From NCBI GenBank assembly GCA_964396895.1, contig CAYNGJ010000003.1:234419-298418 (forward strand): DNA of 64,000 nt. The letters run 5' to 3'. Source of the stretch: UBA2334 sp964396895 (lineage in GTDB: Bacteria; Pseudomonadota; Gammaproteobacteria; Burkholderiales; Burkholderiaceae_C). Below are positions 40,739 through 51,347 of the stretch, in pieces. Both the position numbers and the translations under genes were made by a program. Each line of letters starts with the position of its first letter. The stretch's first letter is position 1. Below the pieces are notes generated by a model that ran no database searches, was not told the DNA's origin, and was given only the letters and a program-made list of their open reading frames with translations.

Positions 40739-41905
40739 ATGGAATCCTCCGAAGACAAGAATTTACCCGCCACGGACAGACGGCTTGAGCAAGCCCGTCA
40801 GGACGGCCAAGTGGCGCGCTCGCGGGACCTGTCCCATCTGGCGGTTCTGGGGGGGGGCTCGGCGCTCTTGATCGCGTTCTGGTCCCTGGCCATGGGGACA
40901 CTCCGCGATGGCATGCGCAACCAGCTTCACTTCGATCACCAGTCGTTGCTCCGCGATGACATCATGGCCCTGCAGTTGGTGTCATCGGTGGCCTCGTACC
41001 TGTGGTTGTACCTGCCTTTTGGCCTCGCCGTCATCACCACGGCCTTGTTGGCCAATGTGGCGGTGGGCGGGTGGGCGGTCAGCTTCAAGCCCATAACCCC
41101 CGATTTGGCCAAGCTCAGTCCATTGGCCGGCTTTGGGCGCATTTTTTCCAAGCAGCAATTCTTTGACGTGCTCAAACTGGTGGCGCTGACGTCGGTGGTC
41201 GGCACCATTGCGTGGTTGTTCTTGGCGGCCCATCTGGTCGAGTTCTCCACGCTGCTGTTGCGCCCATTGGATTCGGCGTTGGCGCAATTGGGGGACTGGT
41301 TGTCCACAGGCGTTGGGTTCTTGCTGACGGTGGTATTCGTGGTGGCGGGCATCGACGTTCCGCTGTCCAAGATGCTGCACAAGCATCGCCTGCGCATGTC
41401 TCACCAAGAAGTGAAGCAAGAGCACAAGGAAACCGACGGCAATCCCCAGCTCAAAGGGCGCATGCGCGCTTTGCAGCGCGAAGCTGCCAACCGCAGCAGC
41501 ATTTCAGCGGTGCCCAAAGCGGACCTGGTGGTCATGAACCCTACCCACTATGCGGTGGCCATCCGCTACGACGAAACCACCATGGCTGCCCCAAGGGTCA
41601 TTGCCAAGGGGGCGGATTTGTTGGCCATGAAAATTCGCGAAGTGGCCAAGGGCTGCGATGTGCCTGTGTTGCAGTCACCCATGCTGGCTCGGGCGTTGTA
41701 CGCCCACGCGGAAATTGACAACGAAATTCCCCCCGGCCTTTACAGCGCCGTGGCACAGGTGCTGGCGTACGTGTACCAGCTCAAAGCCGCTTTGCGTGGC
41801 AAAGGCCCCATGCCCACGGCACAGCCTGTGCCCCATGTGCCACCCGAGTTGGATCCACACCACGTGCGTGACCAGCAGAAACCAGCACAGGAGAACCGTT
41901 CATGA
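40739..41905 (+). CDS. flhB: Flagellar export switch protein FlhB
   Basis: FlhB is the export-gate subunit that changes substrate specificity from hook to filament proteins after self-cleavage. The 388-residue protein has the family opening TDRRLEQARQDGQVARSRDL, four hydrophobic segments between about 30 and 210, and the self-cleavage motif NPTH in VVMNPTHYAVAIRYDE near residue 265. The C-terminal tail is Pro-rich. Its start has no ribosome-binding site but a strong hairpin. Its stop overlaps the flhA start (ATGA). Confidence 0.96.
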   Translation: MESSEDKNLPATDRRLEQARQDGQVARSRDLSHLAVLGGGSALLIAFWSLAMGTLRDGMRNQLHFDHQSLLRDDIMALQLVSSVASYLWLYLPFGLAVITTALLANVAVGGWAVSFKPITPDLAKLSPLAGFGRIFSKQQFFDVLKLVALTSVVGTIAWLFLAAHLVEFSTLLLRPLDSALAQLGDWLSTGVGFLLTVVFVVAGIDVPLSKMLHKHRLRMSHQEVKQEHKETDGNPQLKGRMRALQREAANRSSISAVPKADLVVMNPTHYAVAIRYDETTMAAPRVIAKGADLLAMKIREVAKGCDVPVLQSPMLARALYAHAEIDNEIPPGLYSAVAQVLAYVYQLKAALRGKGPMPTAQPVPHVPPELDPHHVRDQQKPAQENRS

Positions 41906-43992
41906 GTCCCCAATTGCGTCAGTTCCAGCAGTGGAGTCGTGCTGGTGTGTCCATGCTCAGCGGGTTGACAGCACCGGTGCTGGTGGTGGCGGTCCTGGCG
42001 CTCATGGTCTTGCCCATGCCGCCCTGGATGCTGGACAGCTTTTTTTCGTTGAACATTGCCCTGTCTTTGGTGGTGATGATGGTGGCCGCCTACATGCGCC
42101 GTCCACTGGACTTTGCGGTGTTTCCCACCGTGCTGCTGCTGACCACCTTGTTGCGCCTGTCATTGAACGTGGCTTCTACACGCGTGGTGCTGTTGGAGGG
42201 TCATACAGGCCCTGGTGCCGCAGGTGCGGTGATCGAAGCCTTTGGCCACTTCCTGATCGGCGGCAACTTTGCCGTGGGCCTGATCGTTTTTCTGATCTTG
42301 GTGGTCATCAACTTCATTGTGGTGACCAAGGGCTCAGAGCGCATTGCCGAGGTGTCCGCCCGTTTTACGCTGGATGCCATGCCTGGCAAGCAAATGGCCA
42401 TTGACGCTGACCTGAACGCCGGGTTGATCGACGAAAAAGAAGCCAAGCGCCGTCGCCGCGAAGTGGGTGACGAGGCAGATTTTTTTGGTTCCATGGACGG
42501 TGCGGCCAAATTTGTTCGGGGTGACGCCATCGCCGGCATCCTGATCCTCATCATCAACATCGTGGGTGGCTTGGCCGTGGGCATGTTGCAGCACGGCTTG
42601 AGTGTGAACGCCGCGGCCAACAGCTACATCCTGTTGGCGGTGGGCGATGCGTTGGTGGCTCAGATTCCGGGGCTGCTCATCTCGGTGGCGGCGGCCATGG
42701 TCGTGTCGCGCGTGGGCAAAGACGAGGACATGGGCCGACAGATTGGCGAGCAGATGTTCAGCTCACCCAAGGTGTTGGGCATCACCGCCGGGGTGATGGG
42801 CTTGCTGGGCATCATTCCAGGCATGCCACACGTGGTGTTTCTGAGCTTTGCGCTGGTCATTGGCACCATCGCGTGGTGGCTGGCGCGTGAACAGGCCAAG
42901 CCCAAGCCAGAGCCTGAGGTCCCCGCGCCTGCCGCACAAAATGACGGAGAGGCCACCTGGGACGACATGCAGCCTGTGGACCTGCTGGGTCTGGAGTTGG
43001 GCTATCGCCTCATTTCTCTGGTGGACAAGTCCCGCCAGGGGGACCTGCTCAGCCGCATCAAAGGGGTGCGCAAGAAATTTGCCCAAGAGGTCGGCTTTCT
43101 TCCTCCCGCCGTGCATGTGCGCGACAACTTGGAACTGCGTCCCAGTGCCTACCGCATCACCTTGCGCGGTGTGGTCATGGGGGAGGGCGAGGTGTTCCCC
43201 GGCATGCACCTGGCCATCAACCCCGGGGGCATCAGCACACCGCTCATTGGCACGCCCACCACCGACCCGGCTTTTGGCTTGCCCGCCAACTGGATTGACG
43301 ATCGCCAGAAGGAGAGTGCACAAATAGCGGGTTTTACCGTGGTTGATTCTGAGACTGTGCTGGCCACACATTTGTCACACTTGATGCAAGTCCAGGCAGC
43401 CAAATTGTTGAGTCGCACCGAGACCCAGGAGCTGGTGGACCATGTGGCCAAACTGGCGCCCAAACTGATTGAAGAGGTCGTGCCCAAAATGGTGTCCATC
43501 GCAACGTTCCAGAAGGTTCTCCAGCTCCTGCTGGAAGAGTCCGTGAACATCCGCGACATGCGCACCATCATCGAGACGCTGGCCGAGCACGCCGCTGCCG
43601 GGGTGAATGACCCGGCCGAGCTGGCCAAGCGGGTGCGGGTGTCCTTGTCGCCGGCCATCGTCCAGCAGATTTATGGCCCCGTCAAAGAGCTGGAAGTCAT
43701 CGCCATCGACCCCGGTCTGGAGCGTTTGCTGGTGCAGGCGCTCGGCGGCACAGGCGGCAATGCCCTGGACCCCGGCGTGGCCGACATGCTCACCCAATCT
43801 GCATCGCAAGTGGCCAACAGGCAAGAAGAGAGCGGCATTCCCGCCTGCCTGCTGGTGCCCGACGCCATCCGCACGGCCATGGCCCGTCTGTTGCGCCGTG
43901 CGGCCCCCCGTTTGCAAGTGCTGGCGCACAGCGAAATACCTGATACCCACCTGATCCGAATCGGACCGATTCTTGGAGGAGCAGCATCATGA
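41902..43992 (+). CDS. flhA: Flagellar export gate protein FlhA
   Basis: The 696-residue protein, standard length, has about eight N-terminal membrane helices (for example VLVVAVLALMVLPMPPWML and FPTVLLLTTLLRLSLNVASTR, a family signature region), the conserved cytoplasmic loop DADLNAGLIDEKEAKRRR, and a large C-terminal domain from about residue 350 that binds FliJ and chaperone-substrate complexes, including FliS and FliT. Gene order flhB-flhA-flhF is conserved, with four-base overlaps on each side. Confidence 0.97.
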   Translation: MSPQLRQFQQWSRAGVSMLSGLTAPVLVVAVLALMVLPMPPWMLDSFFSLNIALSLVVMMVAAYMRRPLDFAVFPTVLLLTTLLRLSLNVASTRVVLLEGHTGPGAAGAVIEAFGHFLIGGNFAVGLIVFLILVVINFIVVTKGSERIAEVSARFTLDAMPGKQMAIDADLNAGLIDEKEAKRRRREVGDEADFFGSMDGAAKFVRGDAIAGILILIINIVGGLAVGMLQHGLSVNAAANSYILLAVGDALVAQIPGLLISVAAAMVVSRVGKDEDMGRQIGEQMFSSPKVLGITAGVMGLLGIIPGMPHVVFLSFALVIGTIAWWLAREQAKPKPEPEVPAPAAQNDGEATWDDMQPVDLLGLELGYRLISLVDKSRQGDLLSRIKGVRKKFAQEVGFLPPAVHVRDNLELRPSAYRITLRGVVMGEGEVFPGMHLAINPGGISTPLIGTPTTDPAFGLPANWIDDRQKESAQIAGFTVVDSETVLATHLSHLMQVQAAKLLSRTETQELVDHVAKLAPKLIEEVVPKMVSIATFQKVLQLLLEESVNIRDMRTIIETLAEHAAAGVNDPAELAKRVRVSLSPAIVQQIYGPVKELEVIAIDPGLERLLVQALGGTGGNALDPGVADMLTQSASQVANRQEESGIPACLLVPDAIRTAMARLLRRAAPRLQVLAHSEIPDTHLIRIGPILGGAAS

Positions 43993-45581
43993 ACATCCAG
44001 CGATTTTTGGCAGCCACGTCACGCGAAGCCATGGCCAAGGCCCGCGCTGCCTTTGGCGAGAGCGCTGTGATCTTGTCCAGCCGTGCCACGGCCGGGGGGT
44101 TCGAGGTGGTGGCCACCACGGAAGAGAACCTGATTAACCTGCCCGTGGGTACGGCGGCCAGCGGTGCTGGCGCCCCAGCGCCCAAAGCCATGGCTGCGGC
44201 ACCTGCGCCCCGCCGGGCAGAACGTGACAGCAGCGGCGTGGAACGCGACACCGAAACCATGGCCATGAGCACCTTGTCCTTTCAGGACTATGTGCGTGAG
44301 CGCATGCTCAAGCGCCGCAAAGAGGCCATGGAGGCGCAAGTCCCTGCGGCTGTGGCCAACCAGGGTCAAGGCCTGGGCAATTCCCTGGGCGTGCGGGCGG
44401 CCTCTCAAGTGCCCCCCATGCTCAGGGCCAATCCTGGCGCAATGGCTCAACCGGCGCACAGCGTGTCTCAGCATGTGGCCAACGACATGACACCCATGCA
44501 TGGCCTGCAGGCAGTGCCCATGTCCAGGTCCACGGTCGCGCCTGCACCCATCGTCACCCGTGAGCACCAGGGTGACTGGGCGGCCACCATGGCCCTGCCG
44601 TCCAGCGCACTTGCCAGCGCCCAGTCAGCCCCCTCACAAAACATCTCGGGTGAGCTCAATGCCTTGAAGGACTTGATCGAGGACCGCTTCAACATGCTGG
44701 CCTGGCTGGGGACGTCTCGCAACAACCCCTTGCAGTCCAACCTCATGTTGAAACTCATCCGCGCGGGCTATTCACCTGCCCTTGTGCGCAGTGTGCTGGA
44801 GCGGCTGCCCTCCGACGGTGGTCCTGCTGAGGCCGTGCGCTGGGTGTTGGATGTGCTGGCGCGAAACCTCAAAGTGGCCGACAGTGCCACCAGCATCTGT
44901 GACGAAGGTGGTGTGGTGTCTCTGATGGGGGCCACGGGTGTCGGCAAAACCACCACGGCCGCCAAACTGGCCGCCCAGTGCGTGAAAAGTCACGGCGCCA
45001 ACAGCGTGGGGCTGATCACCCTGGACACCTATCGCGTAGCGGGATACGAACAGTTGCGCGCCTATGGCCGCATGATGGGCGTGGTGGCGCACTTGGCGCA
45101 CGACCGCGCAGCGCTCAAAGACTTGCTCAACCTGCTGTCGGGCAAGCGCCTGGTGGTGATTGACACCGCAGGGTTGGGGCAAAAGGATCCCCGCATTCAG
45201 GACATGCTCGACGTGCTCGACATGCCCGCCGTCAAAAAGACCCTGGTACTCAATGCCAGCAGCCATGGTGACACGCTGGACGACGTGCTCAGCAGCTTCA
45301 AAGCCAAGGCCTTGCACGGTGTGGTGCTGTCCAAGGTGGACGAGGCCGTGAAGTTGGGCCCCGCACTCGACGCGCTGATCCGCCACCAGGTGGTATTGCG
45401 TGGGGTGGCCAATGGCCAACGTGTGCCAGAAGACTGGCAGGCGCCCAACGCCATGCAGCTGGTTCGTTCGTCCATGGGCACGGCGGGCAAATCGGCTTAC
45501 GACCCCGCCCCCTCGGAGTTGGGTTTCTTCTTCGCACAACCCGCATCCAACACCCTGAAGATGGGAGAGCTCCGTGTTTGA
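43989..45581 (+). CDS. flhF: Flagellar placement GTPase FlhF
   Basis: FlhF is an SRP-family GTPase that sets flagellar number and polar position. The 530-residue protein has an N-terminal B domain (MNIQRFLAATSREAMAKARAAFG is split here: NIQRFLAATSREAMAKAR), a long Ala/Pro/Met-rich linker, and a C-terminal NG domain with P-loop GATGVGKTTTAAKL near residue 315, TLDTYRVAGYEQL, and VVIDTAGLGQKDPR. VVLSKVDEAVKLG is the substrate-specificity loop. ATGA overlap with flhA. Confidence 0.95.
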   Translation: MNIQRFLAATSREAMAKARAAFGESAVILSSRATAGGFEVVATTEENLINLPVGTAASGAGAPAPKAMAAAPAPRRAERDSSGVERDTETMAMSTLSFQDYVRERMLKRRKEAMEAQVPAAVANQGQGLGNSLGVRAASQVPPMLRANPGAMAQPAHSVSQHVANDMTPMHGLQAVPMSRSTVAPAPIVTREHQGDWAATMALPSSALASAQSAPSQNISGELNALKDLIEDRFNMLAWLGTSRNNPLQSNLMLKLIRAGYSPALVRSVLERLPSDGGPAEAVRWVLDVLARNLKVADSATSICDEGGVVSLMGATGVGKTTTAAKLAAQCVKSHGANSVGLITLDTYRVAGYEQLRAYGRMMGVVAHLAHDRAALKDLLNLLSGKRLVVIDTAGLGQKDPRIQDMLDVLDMPAVKKTLVLNASSHGDTLDDVLSSFKAKALHGVVLSKVDEAVKLGPALDALIRHQVVLRGVANGQRVPEDWQAPNAMQLVRSSMGTAGKSAYDPAPSELGFFFAQPASNTLKMGELRV

Positions 45582-46407
45582 CCCCATGTTTGACCAAGCG
45601 GCCGGCTTGCGGGCCGTGGGCATGCCAGGCGCCGTGCGTTTGGTGCCTGTGGTGCTGTCCCGCGATGTGGACACCGCTTTTGAAGCGCTGTGCCTGTTGG
45701 GTGACGGTTTGCGTGCCTTGGGCTACCCGGTGGTGGCACTGGACGCCAGTTGTTTGGAGCGGGCGGGCCGGGTGGGCTTGTCCTCGCTGCTGCACGCCAG
45801 TGCCGGTGCCCCACGGGTCAATACCGCCAAGCTGACGCCTGGGGCGGATCCTGCAGGACACGGCTGGCCCAGTCTGCCGGCGCAGACTGGGTTGGGCAGC
45901 CTGCTGCACCTGGCGGCTGTCCAGGGTGCGCGCCATGCCCTCACCCGTCTGGCGGCCGTGTTTGCACTCAACACCGTGGTGTTGGTTTTGGCCCCCAAGG
46001 AGTGGTTGAGCGTGTTGTTTGAAAATTCGGCGGCCCAGCCACTGGTACCGTTTGCCCTTCAGCCGTCAGGCGTGGTGGATGCCTACAGCGCCATCAAGGT
46101 GCTGAACCAGGCCGGCGGCATGCAGCCTGTGTTGTTTCCAGTGGCTACCGATTTGCCCGATGAAGTGGCCCAGCGGAGCATGGACGCGCTGCTGCACACC
46201 GCCGACAAACACCTGGGCTTCCAGCCAGAATGTCTGCCATGGGGCGCCAGTGTGCCCGCTCAGGCGGCACAGGCCGCCGCAGTGGGGCCATGGGTGCTTA
46301 GAATGGCTGACAGTGCCCTGGCCATGGGTGGCGACGACGGCCCACCGTTGACGTGGTCAACCACCAACCAGCGAGAGGCACTGGTTCCACAGCTCTGGAG
46401 TTGTTGA
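45574..46407 (+). CDS. FlhG/FleN-position protein lacking the MinD P-loop
   Basis: A 277-residue protein between flhF and fliA, where the MinD-like ATPase FlhG normally stands. It keeps a faint MinD-like rhythm at the N-terminus (VRLVPVVLSRDVDTAFEAL ... GYPVVALDAS), but no KGGXGKT deviant Walker A motif is present, and later segments (LNTVVLVLAPKEW, DAYSAIKVLNQAG) still recall the MinD fold. The start is GTG 45574, with GGGAGA before it, overlapping flhF by 8 bp; ATG 45586 is an alternative. Its stop overlaps the fliA start as TGATG. It may be a non-ATPase derivative of FlhG. Confidence 0.6.
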   Translation: MFDPMFDQAAGLRAVGMPGAVRLVPVVLSRDVDTAFEALCLLGDGLRALGYPVVALDASCLERAGRVGLSSLLHASAGAPRVNTAKLTPGADPAGHGWPSLPAQTGLGSLLHLAAVQGARHALTRLAAVFALNTVVLVLAPKEWLSVLFENSAAQPLVPFALQPSGVVDAYSAIKVLNQAGGMQPVLFPVATDLPDEVAQRSMDALLHTADKHLGFQPECLPWGASVPAQAAQAAAVGPWVLRMADSALAMGGDDGPPLTWSTTNQREALVPQLWSC

Positions 46408-47123
46408 TGTACACCGCTAAAGGCACTCTCAACCGAGATGCACAGATTCGGCAATACAGCCCGTTGGTCAAGCGATTGGCCCACCACATGATTGCCAAGC
46501 TGCCCGCCAGTGTGGAGGTGGATGACCTGATTCAGGTCGGAATGATCGGCCTGACCGAGGCGCTGGCTCGCTACGAGCCATCGCAAGGGGTTCAGTTCGA
46601 GACCTTTGCCAGCCAGCGCATACGCGGCGCCATGATTGACGAACTGCGCGGCGGCGACTGGATGTCGCGCGGATCCCGCAAGAGCCAAAAAGAAATTGAA
46701 CACGCCGTGCACGCCCTGGAAAACCGCTTGCACCGTCCACCCATGGAGTCCGAAATCGCGGCCGAACTCGACATGTCCCTGTCCGACTACCAGGGCCTGT
46801 TGGCCCGCGTTCGGGGCACGCAGCTGGTGTATCTGGAAGACTTTTCCGGTCCCGACGGTGAGAGCAATGACTACCTGGACCGTCATGTGGCCCAGGAAGA
46901 GGCGGACCCCTCACGCATCCTGGGCGATGCGCGCATGCGCGCCGCGCTGGTGGAGGCCATCAAGAACCTGCCCGAGCGGGAGCAGTACATCATGAGCATG
47001 TACTACGAGCACGACATGAATTTGAAGGAAATCGCCGCTGTGCTGGGGGTGACGGAGTCTCGGATCTGCCAATTACACAGCCAATCCATCGCGCGGCTCA
47101 GATCAAGGTTGCGCGAGCACTGA
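46407..47123 (+). CDS. fliA: Flagellar sigma factor FliA (sigma-28)
   Basis: The 238-residue protein matches E. coli FliA (239). Region 2 has QYSPLVKRLAHHMIAKLPASVEVDDLIQVG and GVQFETFASQRIRGAMIDELR; region 4 has LPEREQYIMSMYYEHDMNLKEIAAVLGVTESRICQLHSQ is partly quoted here as EIAAVLGVTESRICQLHSQ. ATG 46407 is chosen because it aligns with other FliA starts, overlaps the preceding stop as TGATG and has GGAG upstream; the frame opens 18 codons earlier. It should read the promoter at 36241-36267. FlgM is not in the window. Confidence 0.96.
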   Translation: MYTAKGTLNRDAQIRQYSPLVKRLAHHMIAKLPASVEVDDLIQVGMIGLTEALARYEPSQGVQFETFASQRIRGAMIDELRGGDWMSRGSRKSQKEIEHAVHALENRLHRPPMESEIAAELDMSLSDYQGLLARVRGTQLVYLEDFSGPDGESNDYLDRHVAQEEADPSRILGDARMRAALVEAIKNLPEREQYIMSMYYEHDMNLKEIAAVLGVTESRICQLHSQSIARLRSRLREH

Positions 47124-47961
47124 CGGCCAGCTGGCGCAGCACGGCATCGGCCACTTCGGCAAATCCCTGGCCCCGTTCGCTGGGGGAAATGTAGCGCGGC
47201 CATTGCGTCAGTTCGGCCTGAAAGCGGCGGATGTTGGCCACGCCCACGCTCACCGGCAGGTGCTGAAACATGAGCTGGTCGTTGGTGGAGTCACCCACAT
47301 ACACCCAGCTTTCCAGCGTTTGCGTCAGGTCGGTGCCCAGACACTTGCGCACCGCCCATTGCGCACCCGTCCACTTGTTGTGATCGCCGATCCACCCGTT
47401 GATGTGGATGGAGCTGACCGTGGCCGTCAGTCCCCCCGCTTCCATCAACCGGACCACGTCGGCGATGCGCTGTGGTGGCAGGTGGGTGAATTCACTGTGG
47501 TCAATGGCGATGTCGGTTTCCCGTCCCAGGCTGTCCTGCGCACGCACGGCACCGGGGATTTGGGCTTCTATGGTGTGCAACACCGCTTGCAGGCGGGCAT
47601 GGTGGTGGGACCGCGTGGGTTCATTTTGAAAATATTGTTTTCGTAGCAAACCATTGTTTTCAAACAATCGCAAGCTGCCATTTTCGGCAACAATTTCGTT
47701 GACGGGCCAGCTGAGGGCGAAGGCCTCGCTCCACCCGGAAGGGCGACCCGTGATGGCGATCACCGGTACACCCGCAGCGCGCAGGCGGTGCAGGGCGTCG
47801 AGTGCCACCGGCTCGATGGCGCCATCCCGCGTTAAGGTGTCGTCAATGTCGGTCAGCACGCCGGTGGTGGGGTGGGGCCATGCGGTTGGCCAAGGCCATG
47901 GTGGCGACGTCGGCGTGAGGAGGGGCGCAGCGGGTGTGACGGCCATGTGGGCGTTTTCCAT
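47098..47961 (-). CDS. HAD-IIB phosphatase (Cof/mannosyl-3-phosphoglycerate phosphatase-like)
   Basis: A 287-residue HAD hydrolase with motif I GVLTDIDDTLTRDGAI, motif II VIAITGRPSGWSEAF, and motif IV YVGDSTNDQLMF; NGSL and SSIHINGW match the type IIB cap. Relatives dephosphorylate sugar phosphates such as mannosyl-3-phosphoglycerate or sucrose-6-phosphate. The gene converges on fliA with 26 bp of overlap and diverges from the chemoreceptor. I use ATG 47961; GTG 47973 is possible. Segment 47625-47690 is AT-rich but stays in frame. The true substrate is unknown. Confidence 0.82.
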   Translation of the reverse strand: MENAHMAVTPAAPLLTPTSPPWPWPTAWPHPTTGVLTDIDDTLTRDGAIEPVALDALHRLRAAGVPVIAITGRPSGWSEAFALSWPVNEIVAENGSLRLFENNGLLRKQYFQNEPTRSHHHARLQAVLHTIEAQIPGAVRAQDSLGRETDIAIDHSEFTHLPPQRIADVVRLMEAGGLTATVSSIHINGWIGDHNKWTGAQWAVRKCLGTDLTQTLESWVYVGDSTNDQLMFQHLPVSVGVANIRRFQAELTQWPRYISPSERGQGFAEVADAVLRQLAVSARATLI

Positions 47962-47999
47962 TAAAGTTGACACATAACTTACAACACTGAGGAGCCAAT

Positions 48000-49562
48000 G
48001 TGACTTTGAATTTGAAACAAGCTTTGCTGGCGTTGGGGCTGGCCGGTGCAGTCGGCACCTTGGTGGTCGGCGGCGTGGCCTGGCAAGGCATGGGGGCTCT
48101 GGGTGGCCAGCTCAACCAGGCCAGGGAAGCCGGTGACGCCATGCGCAGTGCGACCGTGGCGTTCCAGATGCAGGATGCCATCCGGGCCGACGTGCTGCAG
48201 AGCATTGTCTCCGTTCAGACGGGCGATGGCGATGGGTTCAAGAAAGCCAGAGCCTCCTTTGGGCGTCACAGCAGCGAGTTGCTGACCCAGCTGCAGTCGG
48301 TGCAGACCGCCCCGGTTCCGCAGGCCATCAAAGACCAGGTGCAGGCCACCTTTCCCGCCACGCAAGCCTACGTGGCGGCGGGCAAGTCCATCGTGGACAT
48401 GGTGGAGAGCGACAACTTCGGGGCCATTGGCCTGTTGCCCGAATTCACCGCCGCCTTCAACGCCCTGGACAAAGTGCTGGTGCACCCTGGGCGCGCACTG
48501 GATGCCCACGGCGACGCCATCCAGCAGGCGGGCGCATCGGTCACCACCCGTGCGCAGGTGCAGATCGGCGTGGTGGGAGGGGTGGCGCTGGTGCTGGTGT
48601 TGCTGGTGTGCCTGCGCATCATTGCCAGCGTCTCGTCGGCGTTGGCCACGGCCAACCGGATGACACAGTCGGTGGCCAAGGGTGACCTGACCCAGACCAT
48701 CCGCGAGGAGGGTTTTCCTGAGGTGAGGGCCTTGCTGCGCCACTTGAACGAGATGAACCTCAATCTGCAGCAGGTGGTGGGCGGTGTGCGCCAAGCGGCC
48801 GAGTCGGTGGCGGCGGGCAGCGAGCAACTTGCCCAGGGCAACAGCGACCTGTCCAGCCGCACCGAGACACAGGCCAGCTCGCTGGAACAGACCGCAGCCG
48901 CCATGCACCAGGTGAGCACCTCGGTCCAGCACAGTGCCGAGCAGGTTCAGCAGGCCAGCGAATTGGCCACGCACGCCAGCCAGGTGGCCGTGGCGGGGGG
49001 CGATGTGGTCTCACAGGTGGTCCACTCCATGGGCCGCATTGAGGGGTCCTCTCGCAAGATTGCTGACATCATCGGTGTGATCGATGGCATTGCTTTCCAG
49101 ACCAACATCCTCGCACTCAATGCGGCCGTGGAGGCGGCGCGGGCGGGTGAGGCGGGTCGCGGTTTTGCCGTGGTGGCCTCGGAAGTGCGCAACCTGGCCG
49201 GTCGATCGGCCGAGGCGGCCCGCGAAATCAAGGCACTGATTCAGGCCAGCGTGACCGAGGTGGACCAGGGCACCGCCCTGGTGAACCGTGCAGGCGACAC
49301 CATGGGCCAAGTGGTGGAGTCCATTGGCAACGTCACGCGCATCATGCAGGAGATCGCCGTGGCTTTGCGCGAGCAGTCGAGTGGGGTGGTGCAGGTGGGT
49401 GAGGCCATTGCGCACCTGGACCAGACCACCCAGCAAAATGCCGAGCTGGTGGAGGAAAGCGCCGCCGCCGGGCGAACCTTGCGCGAGCAGTCCGAGCGCC
49501 TGGTGGGCAGCGTGTCGGTGTTCCAACTGCCGGGTGGCCGTCAGGTACCCAGGCTGGCCTGA
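48000..49562 (+). CDS. Methyl-accepting chemotaxis protein
   Basis: A 520-residue transmembrane chemoreceptor of the Tar/Tsr layout. It begins at GTG 48000 with AGGAG upstream (an ATG at 47998 would stop at once). One membrane helix lies near residues 8-30, a helical periplasmic sensor at about 31-180, the second helix at about 185-205 (GVVGGVALVLVLLVCLRII), then HAMP and the signalling hairpin, with the tip DGIAFQTNILALNAAVEAAR and GRGFAVVASEVRNLAGRSA. No C-terminal NWETF-type CheR tether is seen. It probably belongs to the flagellar regulon, but no convincing sigma-28 promoter was found. Confidence 0.94.
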   Translation: MTLNLKQALLALGLAGAVGTLVVGGVAWQGMGALGGQLNQAREAGDAMRSATVAFQMQDAIRADVLQSIVSVQTGDGDGFKKARASFGRHSSELLTQLQSVQTAPVPQAIKDQVQATFPATQAYVAAGKSIVDMVESDNFGAIGLLPEFTAAFNALDKVLVHPGRALDAHGDAIQQAGASVTTRAQVQIGVVGGVALVLVLLVCLRIIASVSSALATANRMTQSVAKGDLTQTIREEGFPEVRALLRHLNEMNLNLQQVVGGVRQAAESVAAGSEQLAQGNSDLSSRTETQASSLEQTAAAMHQVSTSVQHSAEQVQQASELATHASQVAVAGGDVVSQVVHSMGRIEGSSRKIADIIGVIDGIAFQTNILALNAAVEAARAGEAGRGFAVVASEVRNLAGRSAEAAREIKALIQASVTEVDQGTALVNRAGDTMGQVVESIGNVTRIMQEIAVALREQSSGVVQVGEAIAHLDQTTQQNAELVEESAAAGRTLREQSERLVGSVSVFQLPGGRQVPRLA

Positions 49563-49662
49563 CAGGCCGGGTGGTGCATCGCCTGGACGGGTTGGTGCGA
49601 AGAAGGTCAACACCCCTTCAGGGGAAATGCCAACTGCGCAGCGGTGGTGGCTCAGGGTTTTC

Positions 49663-49668
49663 TATAAT
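49663..49668 (+). promoter_or_regulatory. Probable -10 element of the ahcY promoter
   Basis: A perfect TATAAT lies seven bases upstream of the first conserved stem of the riboswitch, placing the likely transcript start right at the aptamer. A -35 match at the right distance is weak (GCGGTG region). Confidence 0.5.
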
Positions 49669-49675
49669 CAAGTTT

Positions 49676-49788
49676 CCGAGGAGCGTTGCAGCTTGCGGGC
49701 TTTTGAACAAAGCCGGGCAAGTGAGGCTCGGAACCCCAGCGCAGTGGCCCCCTTGGTCGCCCGCTGGCACAGACAACGGCGCTCACCC
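49676..49788 (+). promoter_or_regulatory. S-adenosylhomocysteine (SAH) riboswitch upstream of ahcY
   Basis: The conserved parts of the SAH aptamer are all present in order: CCGAGGAGCGTTGCAG (49676-49691), the pairing strand GAGGCTCGG (49723-49731), and the 3' conserved AACGGCGCTCACCC (49775-49788). SAH riboswitches are known upstream of ahcY in beta-proteobacteria and turn expression on when SAH builds up. Here the last aptamer segment GCGCTCACCC is also the 5' arm of the terminator at 49779-49815, so ligand binding should prevent terminator formation. Confidence 0.9.
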
Positions 49789-49815
49789 ACGGCTTGGCGG
49801 GTGAGCGCTTTTTTT
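49779..49815 (+). terminator. Riboswitch-controlled intrinsic terminator before ahcY
   Basis: GCGCTCACCC and GGGTGAGCGC form a perfect 10-bp stem followed by TTTTTTT. It shares its 5' arm with the SAH aptamer, giving a simple either-or switch. It ends 50 bp before the ahcY start. Confidence 0.88.
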
Positions 49816-49864
49816 ATGCGCGCCTGCCGCCGTGGTCGTCCACCCTCACCTGTTTGGAGCCACC

Positions 49865-51310
<1,446 letters not shown>

Positions 51311-51347
51311 TCGCGGTTCTCCCTACACCCCCCTTTGAGAAAGCTCC

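Noticed and set aside
47625..47690. AT-rich segment in the HAD phosphatase gene, possibly an inserted repeat
   Set aside because: Only a short TTTGCTAC match to the repeat is visible and the core AGCGCTT is missing; not enough to call an insertion.
47962..47988. TAAAGTTG-N11-ACAACACT before the chemoreceptor as a sigma-28 promoter
   Set aside because: The -35 half fits but the -10 half matches at only about two positions, and it would lie too close to the GTG start.
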